Of a stretch of 30,965 nucleotides of DNA, positions 10,049 through 18,116 are shown one piece after another. The stretch is from positions 12,621 to 43,585 of IMG/VR virus record IMGVR_UViG_3300000101_000036; one strand, 5' to 3'. The translations under genes and the position numbers were made by a program. Position 1 is the first letter of the stretch. Every line of letters starts with the position of its first letter. Under the pieces are notes generated by a model. It searched no databases. It was not told the origin of the DNA and saw only the letters and a list, made by a program, of their open reading frames with translations. Source of the DNA: a virus.

Positions 10049-11794
10049 CTAGCACAGTCCGTCGTTATCCTCAGTGAAATTAGTGAGACCGTCATTTTTA
10101 TTCATAAATGTCTCTTCATTTCTAAGGTAAAAGTTTATGTCAGATTTGACGTAATGTTGTCCATTTGTGAATGGGTGGTTTGTACCAAACCCATCAGGAT
10201 CAACATAACCATGATCATATAAATCTCTCCATTTCCATAAGACCCTATATTCGTCGTAAGTAGAATTCTCTGGTAGTCCATATATTTGATCCGTATTTGC
10301 GGTCTCCACATATGGTGATAATTCTCTTAGTTTAACTCTTTGATGAGGTTGGTAGTATAACCCTAAGGGGTTTGTAACAGTCGATCCCGCATTTGGGTCT
10401 ATTTGTCCGTGATTAAAAATATTAAAATCAATTGTGTATTTGTGGAATGACTCAGATAATATTGTTTCTTTAAAATCTTCTTTACTATACTCCACAAATG
10501 CTCCCAACATAACATCATCTTTCTGAAGTTCAGTACCCCGACTAAATGTAAAACCGCTATTAGTAAAATTGGTTGACTGAAGTCCTGAATCTGACCCCGC
10601 AAATGTTCTATTAAAATGATTATCCACCCAATTATTGTGGAAATGAAATTTATATCCATGTCTTGGGGGATATTGGAAATATCCATTACCATTTTTAAAA
10701 ACCTTTGTTACGTACGCGTCGGTAATTGTATATCCTAAATTATTTGTTAAACCATTTATATCTATCTCATCTTTAAAGTGAAATAGGACCGTTTCAGGTC
10801 TATTCTGTACCGTATACACATCATTTCTATTGTCTGCAGTTTCAAACTGTAATTTTCTTTCTATTTCAAAAACAGGTGTTTCAAAACCTGTTCTATCTAT
10901 TATACAGTCGTCGGTATTTGTAAGTATTTTATGTTTATGAACATAATACTCAGATGTTGTTCCCGACATTCTTAATTTGTCTATACATCTTTTACCAAAA
11001 ACAACTCCACTCATTGTTTGAGAACTAGATAGTGCCGACTTTTGTATGATTAACACATATTTCTCAGAGTCAAATATTTCATTACCTACTGAAGATATTG
11101 GGAATATTCTATCTAATTCAGTACCACTACTTATTGAAGTTCCTGAGACTATTACAAATTCCCCCTGTTTCATATTATGTGGTATTGGACTTATAAGTTC
11201 GTAGTAGTTCGGATACTCCGTTACCCTAAACGGTACCCCGTTAGATGCGGTAAAACTATACTCGGTATTACCCGATAGGGTATACTTCATTTGATGTGTT
11301 GAATCTTTATCGTAGACATACGATAAGAACACATTCCAATTAGTGGAAGCTGAGTCTATTTCATTTATTACTCTATGTGTGGTGTCACCAGTTATAAATA
11401 TATTAGAGTCGTAGGTCCCCATTGTGGTTCCTGTTGGAATAGACACTTCCCTAACATAGTCGTTCCTAATGAACGCAAATTCATTATATGGTAAGTACCC
11501 CGTAAAATCGGCGTCAAGACCATCACCAATGACATAAAGGTTATTCAGTAAGGGATCATAGGTGGTTGTTCCACTATAAGTGTTTCTAAACACCATGTTC
11601 ATCTTACCATAAATTCTATATTTGGTACTTTCATTACGTTCCTTTCTATAAAGTTCCGCAATGTCTAATACTATATTTTTATCACCTTCTCTTAATAAAC
11701 TTTTATCTTCTTCAAAATTTATTCTTAGAGTTAAGTCTTCGGATTCCGCCTTTTTATATCTCTTACTCGGCGATACAATTTTCTTTTTTATCAT
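10049..11794 (-). CDS. Hypothetical baseplate/tail structural protein (581 aa)
   Basis: No family is recognised from motifs. It starts MIKKKIVSPSKRYKKAESED, a basic N-terminus, and continues as a Thr/Gly/Tyr/Asn-rich chain without membrane segments. This is typical of beta-structured phage tail proteins. It is close in size to T4 gp10 (about 600 residues), but I see no sequence motif that would support that identity. Its ATG overlaps the stop of the 1294-aa gene by four bases, and its TAG stop abuts the next ATG, placing it inside the tightly packed baseplate operon. Structural role likely, specific role unknown. Confidence 0.82.
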   Translation of the reverse strand: MIKKKIVSPSKRYKKAESEDLTLRINFEEDKSLLREGDKNIVLDIAELYRKERNESTKYRIYGKMNMVFRNTYSGTTTYDPLLNNLYVIGDGLDADFTGYLPYNEFAFIRNDYVREVSIPTGTTMGTYDSNIFITGDTTHRVINEIDSASTNWNVFLSYVYDKDSTHQMKYTLSGNTEYSFTASNGVPFRVTEYPNYYELISPIPHNMKQGEFVIVSGTSISSGTELDRIFPISSVGNEIFDSEKYVLIIQKSALSSSQTMSGVVFGKRCIDKLRMSGTTSEYYVHKHKILTNTDDCIIDRTGFETPVFEIERKLQFETADNRNDVYTVQNRPETVLFHFKDEIDINGLTNNLGYTITDAYVTKVFKNGNGYFQYPPRHGYKFHFHNNWVDNHFNRTFAGSDSGLQSTNFTNSGFTFSRGTELQKDDVMLGAFVEYSKEDFKETILSESFHKYTIDFNIFNHGQIDPNAGSTVTNPLGLYYQPHQRVKLRELSPYVETANTDQIYGLPENSTYDEYRVLWKWRDLYDHGYVDPDGFGTNHPFTNGQHYVKSDINFYLRNEETFMNKNDGLTNFTEDNDGLC

Positions 11795-14700
11795 AATGGA
11801 CCGAAGTTTTTAATAAATTTATTCCAAGAACTTTTACCCGTCCTTAGACCAAAGTAAAAGAAGAAAGGCCCACCAAGTGGAACCTCATTTGGTGAATAAT
11901 TATCGTCAGAACACTCACGGAATGGTGGTAAAATGCTACCGTCATAGTAATGACTATTTATAAGTTCTGTTGGATCTCCACCGGCATCATTATATGGGTC
12001 CACCTCCATTAATCCTGAATAGGTCCACCCACCTTGGTATTTGGTTGAGTATATATTATTTCTTGACCAATCTTGGGTTTCTGAATTGGTGACAGTATAC
12101 GTAGTCTCATTGTTTGAATTGGTACCGGTCGTTACAAGACCACCAAATCCGTCACCTTTTTTATCCCACCTATAATATGGAATGTCTTGAGCCGTTTCGG
12201 TTAAATTACCCGCTGAGTTTATACATATTCTAAGTAATGTACCATCTTTTTCAACAATTGCGGTATCTTCATCATCTTCAGAAAACCTAAAAGGAAGACT
12301 TAGTGGTCCCACACCATCAAAATACTCAGCACCATTAACAGGAAAGTACGGACTGTCTTGATCTTCATCGTCATATCCATATATTCCAAGTTGAGAATTA
12401 AAATTTAATAGTTGGACAATATCTCCGTCCATTGACCCATTACCCCTTTTATCAAAAAGATCTTGTACTTTTAGTTTTCCCTTTTCTTTGACCTCTTTAG
12501 AGGATATGACCCACTCCATTAGGTCGTTTATGTCTTGGTATGATGTATTTCCAATACTCTTAGATACTGAACAATTTACATCCAATTCAGGGTCCACACA
12601 TATTTCCTTAATGAACATGTTTCTTGGTCCTAAATCCATTATTGTTGTTGGGAATAATATTTCGGGATTAGTCTGACTATTTTCTTCATTCTTACCCCCA
12701 ATAAAATCAGTACCATCATATGGTGTTGATCTATAATAGTAGTGTACTCCAGTATGGTCCTCTTCACGATGTATAACATCTTTACAATATTTTGCATTGT
12801 TACCTCCTTTTCTTCTTCTAAATTGGAAGAAATATAGTGATCCGTTTAACCAACTATTACTAAATGTGTAAGATGTTATCCCACCACACATAAGTTTCCC
12901 AAGTAACTTTCTTCTTGAGTAATTTAGAATCATTGCTCTGTTCTTACCCGCGGCAGCAATTAAAGTATAGACACCATCTCTAAATTCTGAATGTCCTGAC
13001 GCAGTACCTGCAGGGATCCCTGTTTCTCTATCTGGTGCATGACCGTCCACTATTCGACACCTTCTCGAGGTATATGGGTCACCCGATTTACCGGCTTCCT
13101 TATACCACGCACTAATTGATGCCACGATATCAAATACTGGTGGGGTATAGTTACACGGATCTTCAGTGTCTATAAAGATGTCGGGATAAGTACTTCCTTG
13201 TGTTCCTTGCCCAACCCAATAATTGTAATCATTTGTTCCTCCAGCGTTATTCAGAAATGCCTTTAATGACATGTCATTATCAGGGTCGTAAATAGTATCA
13301 TACTTAGAACAACCCGATTCCGCCAATTCACCAGATGTTGTATTTATCTGTTTTTCACCATAGAAATAGACGGTGTGAATGGTAAATTGACCGTTAGCGG
13401 ATAATACAGTGCCCGACACTGAGGTGGGTAAGGTATTATTCATATCTGTATTATTATAATCATAATAAGCACTAAATATTTCATAGGAAAGTCCATTATA
13501 TCTATCAGTAACAGCGCTGTCAAACGGAGAATCAGATCCATATCCGATAAATAGATAAGAATATACCGCTGGTGATGTAATTGTATATACCCCTGTATCG
13601 GGGTCAACATCACCAACTTCGGGCGAAACAATAAACTTTATAATGTAGTTTTTATCAATATTATTCCCTGTTATATTTAAATCCAAATAGTCAGGAGATC
13701 CTGATGAAGTGTTATCGTTCGGATCATATGGGTGGTTAACAACCATATTACTATTTACCGCGGTTAAACCTGAAACATTCACAATTGACTCTAATGTACT
13801 ACTATCGGTATTACTTGGGGGATCCACTTCGTCACCATCACCATTTACAAGAACTATCTCGTATGTGTCACCACCAGGAGCATTGTCACCACCCGTTAAT
13901 GGGTCTTTTGAACATTCATAACAATCCGGGTAATTAATCAATTCTAAATTTCTAATTGTTGCAATTTGAATTTGTCGTCCGAATCTGGCAATCTTTCTTG
14001 CGGTACCTTTAAAGGGCCTATATTTAACGACAGGAATTTTAATATCATAAAGAATTTCAGCAACATCAAATATAAATTCAACGATAAAATCAAATGCAAA
14101 TTGAGTAATAATCAAATAAAGTCTTTCTAAAAAATTTAAGATGGTTGTGATTAGAAACTTAAATTTGTGATTTCTAACCGCGTCGGTAATTGGAAAGTAC
14201 TCATTGTTATTCGAACAATCTTCTTCAATAGAAGGTTGTATTTCTTTAATTCCAATAAAAGATTCGTTTCTATCTTTCGCAAAGAACGGAAATACTCGTT
14301 CCCCCCAAGACTTATTATGATATTGATTAATGAATGAAGAAACGGTGTAAACTCTATTATACCTAAAAGAGTAAAACATGTCATTTGCAAACCCATTATT
14401 ATTAATTCCTGTAATATCATTATGTGCATCGGAAGGATAATCATCTAAATTATCTGAAAACGCATATGCTTTGGGGTGAATCTCATTACCCGATTGGTGT
14501 TCTTTTATTTGGGGTATTAAGTATTTCCCCCTATATTGTTTCCTTGCACCATTGTCATTTTGCATTGAAAGTCTAAATCTGTATGTTCCTCTTGTGGGAA
14601 TTCCTCTTTGGGTATCTTTAGTTTCCACTAATTCACCGAATTCGTTTGTAATTCTGTATCCCATATTCATGGGTACTCTAAAGAAAAAATTACCTTCTTT

Positions 14701-15675
14701 GTCTATTTGGGAATCTAACTGTATAGCCTCGAGTATGGGTCTTTCATAATTTGGAGTTCCGTCAGTATTTTCTTCATAATATCCTGAAAATCTAATAGTT
14801 TCAATATCCCCCTCAGCCGAAATTAGTCCACATTTTTCACCCATTTGGTTGTCAACATTACATCCAACCCTCACAGAATCTTTTCCTGAGTCGGTAAAGG
14901 TTCCACCCATCATAATTGAATATGGTTCTATCCTAATACCTTGTTCGGATAAATCATAATCTGTTCTTGTAATACCTATTTCACATAAATCCTCATTACC
15001 CCAAAAAGGGTAAACCTCTAAACTCTCTTCAAAAGTTAATGTCTGTGGTAAACTACCAATATCAGAACTACTTCTAAATGAGTAATTGTTTTCAAACTTT
15101 TCTTCAGAAACTCCCTCATAAATAAAATCATAGGGTACTAATGACTGACACCCCATGTCGGACAAATCTACATCGACATGTATTGTTTGTTTACCAACAG
15201 GGACCCCCCATATCATAAAATCACCAGCGTCGTTAGTCTTTACGGTGTACTTATAATATTTTTCATAAACATATAGTACTTCCTCTCTTGTTAGAATGTC
15301 TTCTTGGTCGGGAAATGTACCTGTAGGAGTATGTCCTGTGTGTTGTTTTCTTTTTGGAAACAGATTGTACTTGTATCCGTCTGTATTTGTGTCCTGTGTT
15401 AATTTATATGGGTAAAGCGCAGATACTACAGGATCTTGTTCATCAACATCGTCCAAGGGTATAAAAATAGATACTCTTGCGTTTGCAACACCAAATCCTT
15501 GGTTTGCACTAATTCTACCACAAACAACCCCATAATCGGCACAAAGAGATGTGTATGCATCTTTTTGACTAAATTTGAGTGAAAGTATTTCTAATAAGTC
15601 ATAATCTTGTTTTAACTCTACAGTCAATTTTTGATTATTACCTATTTCAGTACGTATTCTGTGTTTCTGCATCAT
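11791..15675 (-). CDS. Large baseplate wedge-position protein with CarboxypepD-reg-like domain (1294 aa)
   Basis: This gene sits directly after gp25 and gp6, the position of T4 gene 7 (about 1030 residues), so a wedge role is inferred. Near residues 50-73 (VCGRISANQGFGVANARVSI) and 146-166 (AGDFMIWGVPVGKQTIHVDV) it shows the G-x-V...A-V-x-I and G-x-F-x-x-x-x-V-P-G pattern of a carboxypeptidase regulatory-like Ig fold, split by an insertion. Residues of about 503-547 are long, hydrophobic and helical-looking, unusual in a virion protein. They are followed by a basic stretch and a CYEC motif. The C-terminus ends FYFGLRTGKSSWNKFIKNFG. Two ATGs lie in tandem at 15675 and 15672. A 60-base AT-rich gap precedes the gene, the only real gap in this block. 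Virion role fairly sure, gp7 equivalence uncertain. Confidence 0.85.
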   Translation of the reverse strand: MMQKHRIRTEIGNNQKLTVELKQDYDLLEILSLKFSQKDAYTSLCADYGVVCGRISANQGFGVANARVSIFIPLDDVDEQDPVVSALYPYKLTQDTNTDGYKYNLFPKRKQHTGHTPTGTFPDQEDILTREEVLYVYEKYYKYTVKTNDAGDFMIWGVPVGKQTIHVDVDLSDMGCQSLVPYDFIYEGVSEEKFENNYSFRSSSDIGSLPQTLTFEESLEVYPFWGNEDLCEIGITRTDYDLSEQGIRIEPYSIMMGGTFTDSGKDSVRVGCNVDNQMGEKCGLISAEGDIETIRFSGYYEENTDGTPNYERPILEAIQLDSQIDKEGNFFFRVPMNMGYRITNEFGELVETKDTQRGIPTRGTYRFRLSMQNDNGARKQYRGKYLIPQIKEHQSGNEIHPKAYAFSDNLDDYPSDAHNDITGINNNGFANDMFYSFRYNRVYTVSSFINQYHNKSWGERVFPFFAKDRNESFIGIKEIQPSIEEDCSNNNEYFPITDAVRNHKFKFLITTILNFLERLYLIITQFAFDFIVEFIFDVAEILYDIKIPVVKYRPFKGTARKIARFGRQIQIATIRNLELINYPDCYECSKDPLTGGDNAPGGDTYEIVLVNGDGDEVDPPSNTDSSTLESIVNVSGLTAVNSNMVVNHPYDPNDNTSSGSPDYLDLNITGNNIDKNYIIKFIVSPEVGDVDPDTGVYTITSPAVYSYLFIGYGSDSPFDSAVTDRYNGLSYEIFSAYYDYNNTDMNNTLPTSVSGTVLSANGQFTIHTVYFYGEKQINTTSGELAESGCSKYDTIYDPDNDMSLKAFLNNAGGTNDYNYWVGQGTQGSTYPDIFIDTEDPCNYTPPVFDIVASISAWYKEAGKSGDPYTSRRCRIVDGHAPDRETGIPAGTASGHSEFRDGVYTLIAAAGKNRAMILNYSRRKLLGKLMCGGITSYTFSNSWLNGSLYFFQFRRRKGGNNAKYCKDVIHREEDHTGVHYYYRSTPYDGTDFIGGKNEENSQTNPEILFPTTIMDLGPRNMFIKEICVDPELDVNCSVSKSIGNTSYQDINDLMEWVISSKEVKEKGKLKVQDLFDKRGNGSMDGDIVQLLNFNSQLGIYGYDDEDQDSPYFPVNGAEYFDGVGPLSLPFRFSEDDEDTAIVEKDGTLLRICINSAGNLTETAQDIPYYRWDKKGDGFGGLVTTGTNSNNETTYTVTNSETQDWSRNNIYSTKYQGGWTYSGLMEVDPYNDAGGDPTELINSHYYDGSILPPFRECSDDNYSPNEVPLGGPFFFYFGLRTGKSSWNKFIKNFGPL

Positions 15676-15735
15676 ATCATATAAATAGATTGGAACCTAA
15701 TTTCCCTTAATTAATAATAATACAGAAAAAGAATT

Positions 15736-17568
15736 TTAAAATGTAGTGGAACCTAAAGATTTAACCCTAATTTTTATGTCTTTATTAGGGAATCTAATTT
15801 GGAAGATTTGATTACTCTTCATAAAAATTGTTGAATCTGATTGAGCAACTTGTTTTGTCTCTTCGTCAGTATATCCTTGACTTACTTCCGCTGTGGAATA
15901 TTCTCCACCTGTTTTTCCGAAAACTCTTAAGTCAACAACATTAACAATACCTGATATATTTGATATTTCTTTCTGTAACTCACCTATGAATAGTGGGTCC
16001 CCCATTTTTCTTTTCTCTATATTGAAGAATGATGTAGATTGATTAACAACATCTTTAAGTATGTCTGTCTGATTAATGTTTTTATCAACTAATAAGTCTA
16101 TTTCTAACCCCAAATCAAGGACTTCTCCACTTTGTATGTCGATATAGTCATTAATCATTCTATAGTTCGTTAGATACCTTAATATGTTGTTTTTAAGTGT
16201 TGTTGAGACAGTATCGTTTAAGTTACCCTCATCATCATAGGAAAGAAGTTTTATTTTAACTTTATTATCTTCTTCCATGACATTTACCTTTGCGGGTGCT
16301 CCGTATGTAGACGGCATGGTCTCTATTAAAACTTTATAATCATTAAGTGTTACCGCCCTATCCTGAGCCGCAAAGTTATATCCAACCATATTTCTTATTT
16401 CCTCAATCGTTGGTTGATCTGATCCACCCACCGCCGGAGTTACATTGGTTGCATTTAAAGAACGTATAACTTGATTGTTCACATTTCCTAATGGTCCTGC
16501 CACATTAAACTCTACGTTTTCTATACTTGTTATTACATTTACACCAAGATTACTATTTTTACCCCCACCTACTCTATATTTTATGAATACGGTCGAATTT
16601 TTCTTAGGTGTTGACCCTAATGATAAATTATTTAAGTACGAACCTAAGTTAACCTTCAACGTACCTTCATTGAACTTGTCTAGATTATCAAGTGGATCAA
16701 TATTGCCAGATCCAAAAGTCACTGACATATATCCTTCAGGTGTATATTCTGAAATAAATTTGTTTGTTACTCTTTTATATTCACCCGCAGTAAAGTTATC
16801 CGTATCCGATGTTTTGGTTTTATTAGGAAGAAATACTTTATCCTCCATCAAACTTTTAACTTCATACCATCTATTTTTTTCATTTTGAAATTCAGATGTT
16901 GAGGGGTTAGATGTGAAGTTAGTACCTTCCTTATGAATTATTGATGTTACACCTAACACATTTTGTTCGGGTAAAAACAGTTTTAAAAATGGTTTTTGGT
17001 CTTGTGATCCAATTACTCTTCTGAAAACTCTTGAAACACCATTAACTATTGCATCTCTTTTAGTTATTGTATATGACACCAATTTATTGTTACTATCGAA
17101 GTTTGGTATTTTAAGTCTGTTAGGTTCTCCTTTACTATTAAATGGGCTTGAGAAATCTATGTCCTCTATAGTTTCAAATGTTTGTCCTCCACCCGATACT
17201 TGTGCCCCTGCTTTGAGTATACCCAAATATCTCTCATCTTCTTTATCACCTCTTACAGGTACGTTAACTGAAAAATCGGATAAAGCAACCGACGGACGAT
17301 TACCAGGTACATTAATACCATATGTTTTTGCAATATGAAAAAGTGACCTTCTTTGTTGTGCAAAATCTAACATCGTTTCTTGCCAAACTCTATCAATGTG
17401 ATAGTGTAGGTTATCACCTATCGCGGCGTTAAGATCTAACATCACCGAATAAATCGATGCATCGTTAGTGTTCTTTATTAAATCAGGATAAAAGTCCTTA
17501 GTTAAATTAACTAATTCCTCCCTTAATCCTGCGAAGTCTCTTTTAGCGTATGATATTTTTTTTGCCAT
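15736..17568 (-). CDS. gp6: Baseplate wedge subunit, T4 gp6 / gpJ-like
   Basis: At 610 residues it is close to T4 gp6 (about 660). The N-terminus (YAKRDFAGLREELVNLTKDF) with the following NDASIYSVMLDLNAAIGDNL is typical of gp6/gpJ baseplate proteins. The C-terminal half carries the characteristic sequence of the family: GGSDQPTIEEIRNMVGYNF, then AVTLNDYKVLIETMPSTYG, then a C-terminal domain ending in NISGIVNVVDLRVF. In contractile tails gp6 dimers link the wedges into the ring around the hub. The gene follows gp25 with a one-base gap, the same wedge neighbourhood as in other contractile systems. The start MAKKISYAKRDF is clear. Confidence 0.93.
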   Translation of the reverse strand: MAKKISYAKRDFAGLREELVNLTKDFYPDLIKNTNDASIYSVMLDLNAAIGDNLHYHIDRVWQETMLDFAQQRRSLFHIAKTYGINVPGNRPSVALSDFSVNVPVRGDKEDERYLGILKAGAQVSGGGQTFETIEDIDFSSPFNSKGEPNRLKIPNFDSNNKLVSYTITKRDAIVNGVSRVFRRVIGSQDQKPFLKLFLPEQNVLGVTSIIHKEGTNFTSNPSTSEFQNEKNRWYEVKSLMEDKVFLPNKTKTSDTDNFTAGEYKRVTNKFISEYTPEGYMSVTFGSGNIDPLDNLDKFNEGTLKVNLGSYLNNLSLGSTPKKNSTVFIKYRVGGGKNSNLGVNVITSIENVEFNVAGPLGNVNNQVIRSLNATNVTPAVGGSDQPTIEEIRNMVGYNFAAQDRAVTLNDYKVLIETMPSTYGAPAKVNVMEEDNKVKIKLLSYDDEGNLNDTVSTTLKNNILRYLTNYRMINDYIDIQSGEVLDLGLEIDLLVDKNINQTDILKDVVNQSTSFFNIEKRKMGDPLFIGELQKEISNISGIVNVVDLRVFGKTGGEYSTAEVSQGYTDEETKQVAQSDSTIFMKSNQIFQIRFPNKDIKIRVKSLGSTTF

Positions 17569-17569
17569 C

Positions 17570-18022
17570 TTATATGTTAATTATTATAAAATCTGATGAA
17601 CTAAACGCACCATTATTAACTGTGTAATCAATTTTAACTTTTGCGGTGTATGGTTTAGTTGATTCATCCGCAAGTCTAAATAATCTTTCATCATCTTCTT
17701 CATCCACTGTTGTTACAGGATCGGAATCATCTTCTGAAGAAATCACCTTAATTGAATTAATATCTAGATTCGGTAAATATTTCTTACAACCCTCCCTTAT
17801 TTCTTCCTCAATTAAATTAAACGTAACCATATCATTTTGATCAAAGATGTATTCATATATTCTTGTCCCAAAATCAGGTAAATAATATCTACTACCCTTC
17901 TTCGTAAGAATAAGGTGAATAAGGTTTGCCCTGACCTCTTTTTCAGGGTTTGTAGTCATTTTTAAATAGTCTCCTGTCAAACTCTCTCTGAAAGGAAAGT
18001 CAATTCCATATGTTACTGCCAT
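17570..18022 (-). CDS. gp25: Baseplate wedge subunit, gp25/GPW family
   Basis: Its length is 150 residues when started at MAVTYGIDFPFRES (T4 gp25 is about 132). A longer frame opens at 18070, but that start lies inside the terminator hairpin and would add a hydrophobic, non-family leader, so I reject it. The gp25/GPW core is visible: NPEKEVRANLIHLILTKKGS followed by YYLPDFGTRIYEYIF, where a P-x-F-G-x-R/K-x-x-x-x-x-F pattern is the family signature, then a helix LIEEEIREGCKKYLP. gp25 nucleates sheath assembly on the baseplate. It is the first gene after a strong terminator, so it probably starts a new transcription unit with its promoter in the short AT-rich leader 18023-18062. Confidence 0.92.
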   Translation of the reverse strand: MAVTYGIDFPFRESLTGDYLKMTTNPEKEVRANLIHLILTKKGSRYYLPDFGTRIYEYIFDQNDMVTFNLIEEEIREGCKKYLPNLDINSIKVISSEDDSDPVTTVDEEDDERLFRLADESTKPYTAKVKIDYTVNNGAFSSSDFIIINI

Positions 18023-18062
18023 ATTAATAAATATAATCAATACTAAAATGGTTGTAAATAAA

Positions 18063-18085
18063 AAACCCACCTTGATGGTGGGTTT
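18063..18085 (-). terminator. Rho-independent terminator after nrdA
   Basis: AAACCCACC (18063-18071) pairs perfectly with GGTGGGTTT (18077-18085) around a five-base loop. On the minus strand the stem is followed by a T-rich run (GGTGGGTTTTTTATTT). It lies about 30 bases past the nrdA stop and before the gp25 leader, dividing the DNA-metabolism block from the baseplate block. Confidence 0.88.
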
Positions 18086-18116
18086 ATAAAAAAGAGTAAA
18101 ATATGGTTAAAAAACC

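Noticed and set aside
15680-15687. A TATAAATA sequence like a T4 late promoter
   Set aside because: It lies on the plus strand, pointing away from all genes, and is likely chance.
15691-15756. A 10-base direct repeat (tggaacctaa) in the gp6 end and in the gap after it
   Set aside because: It is short and single, and could be a small duplication or chance in AT-rich DNA.
18023-18070. Longer gp25 start at 18070
   Set aside because: It begins inside the terminator hairpin and adds a hydrophobic 16-residue leader not found in gp25 proteins. The MAVTYGIDF start fits the family.
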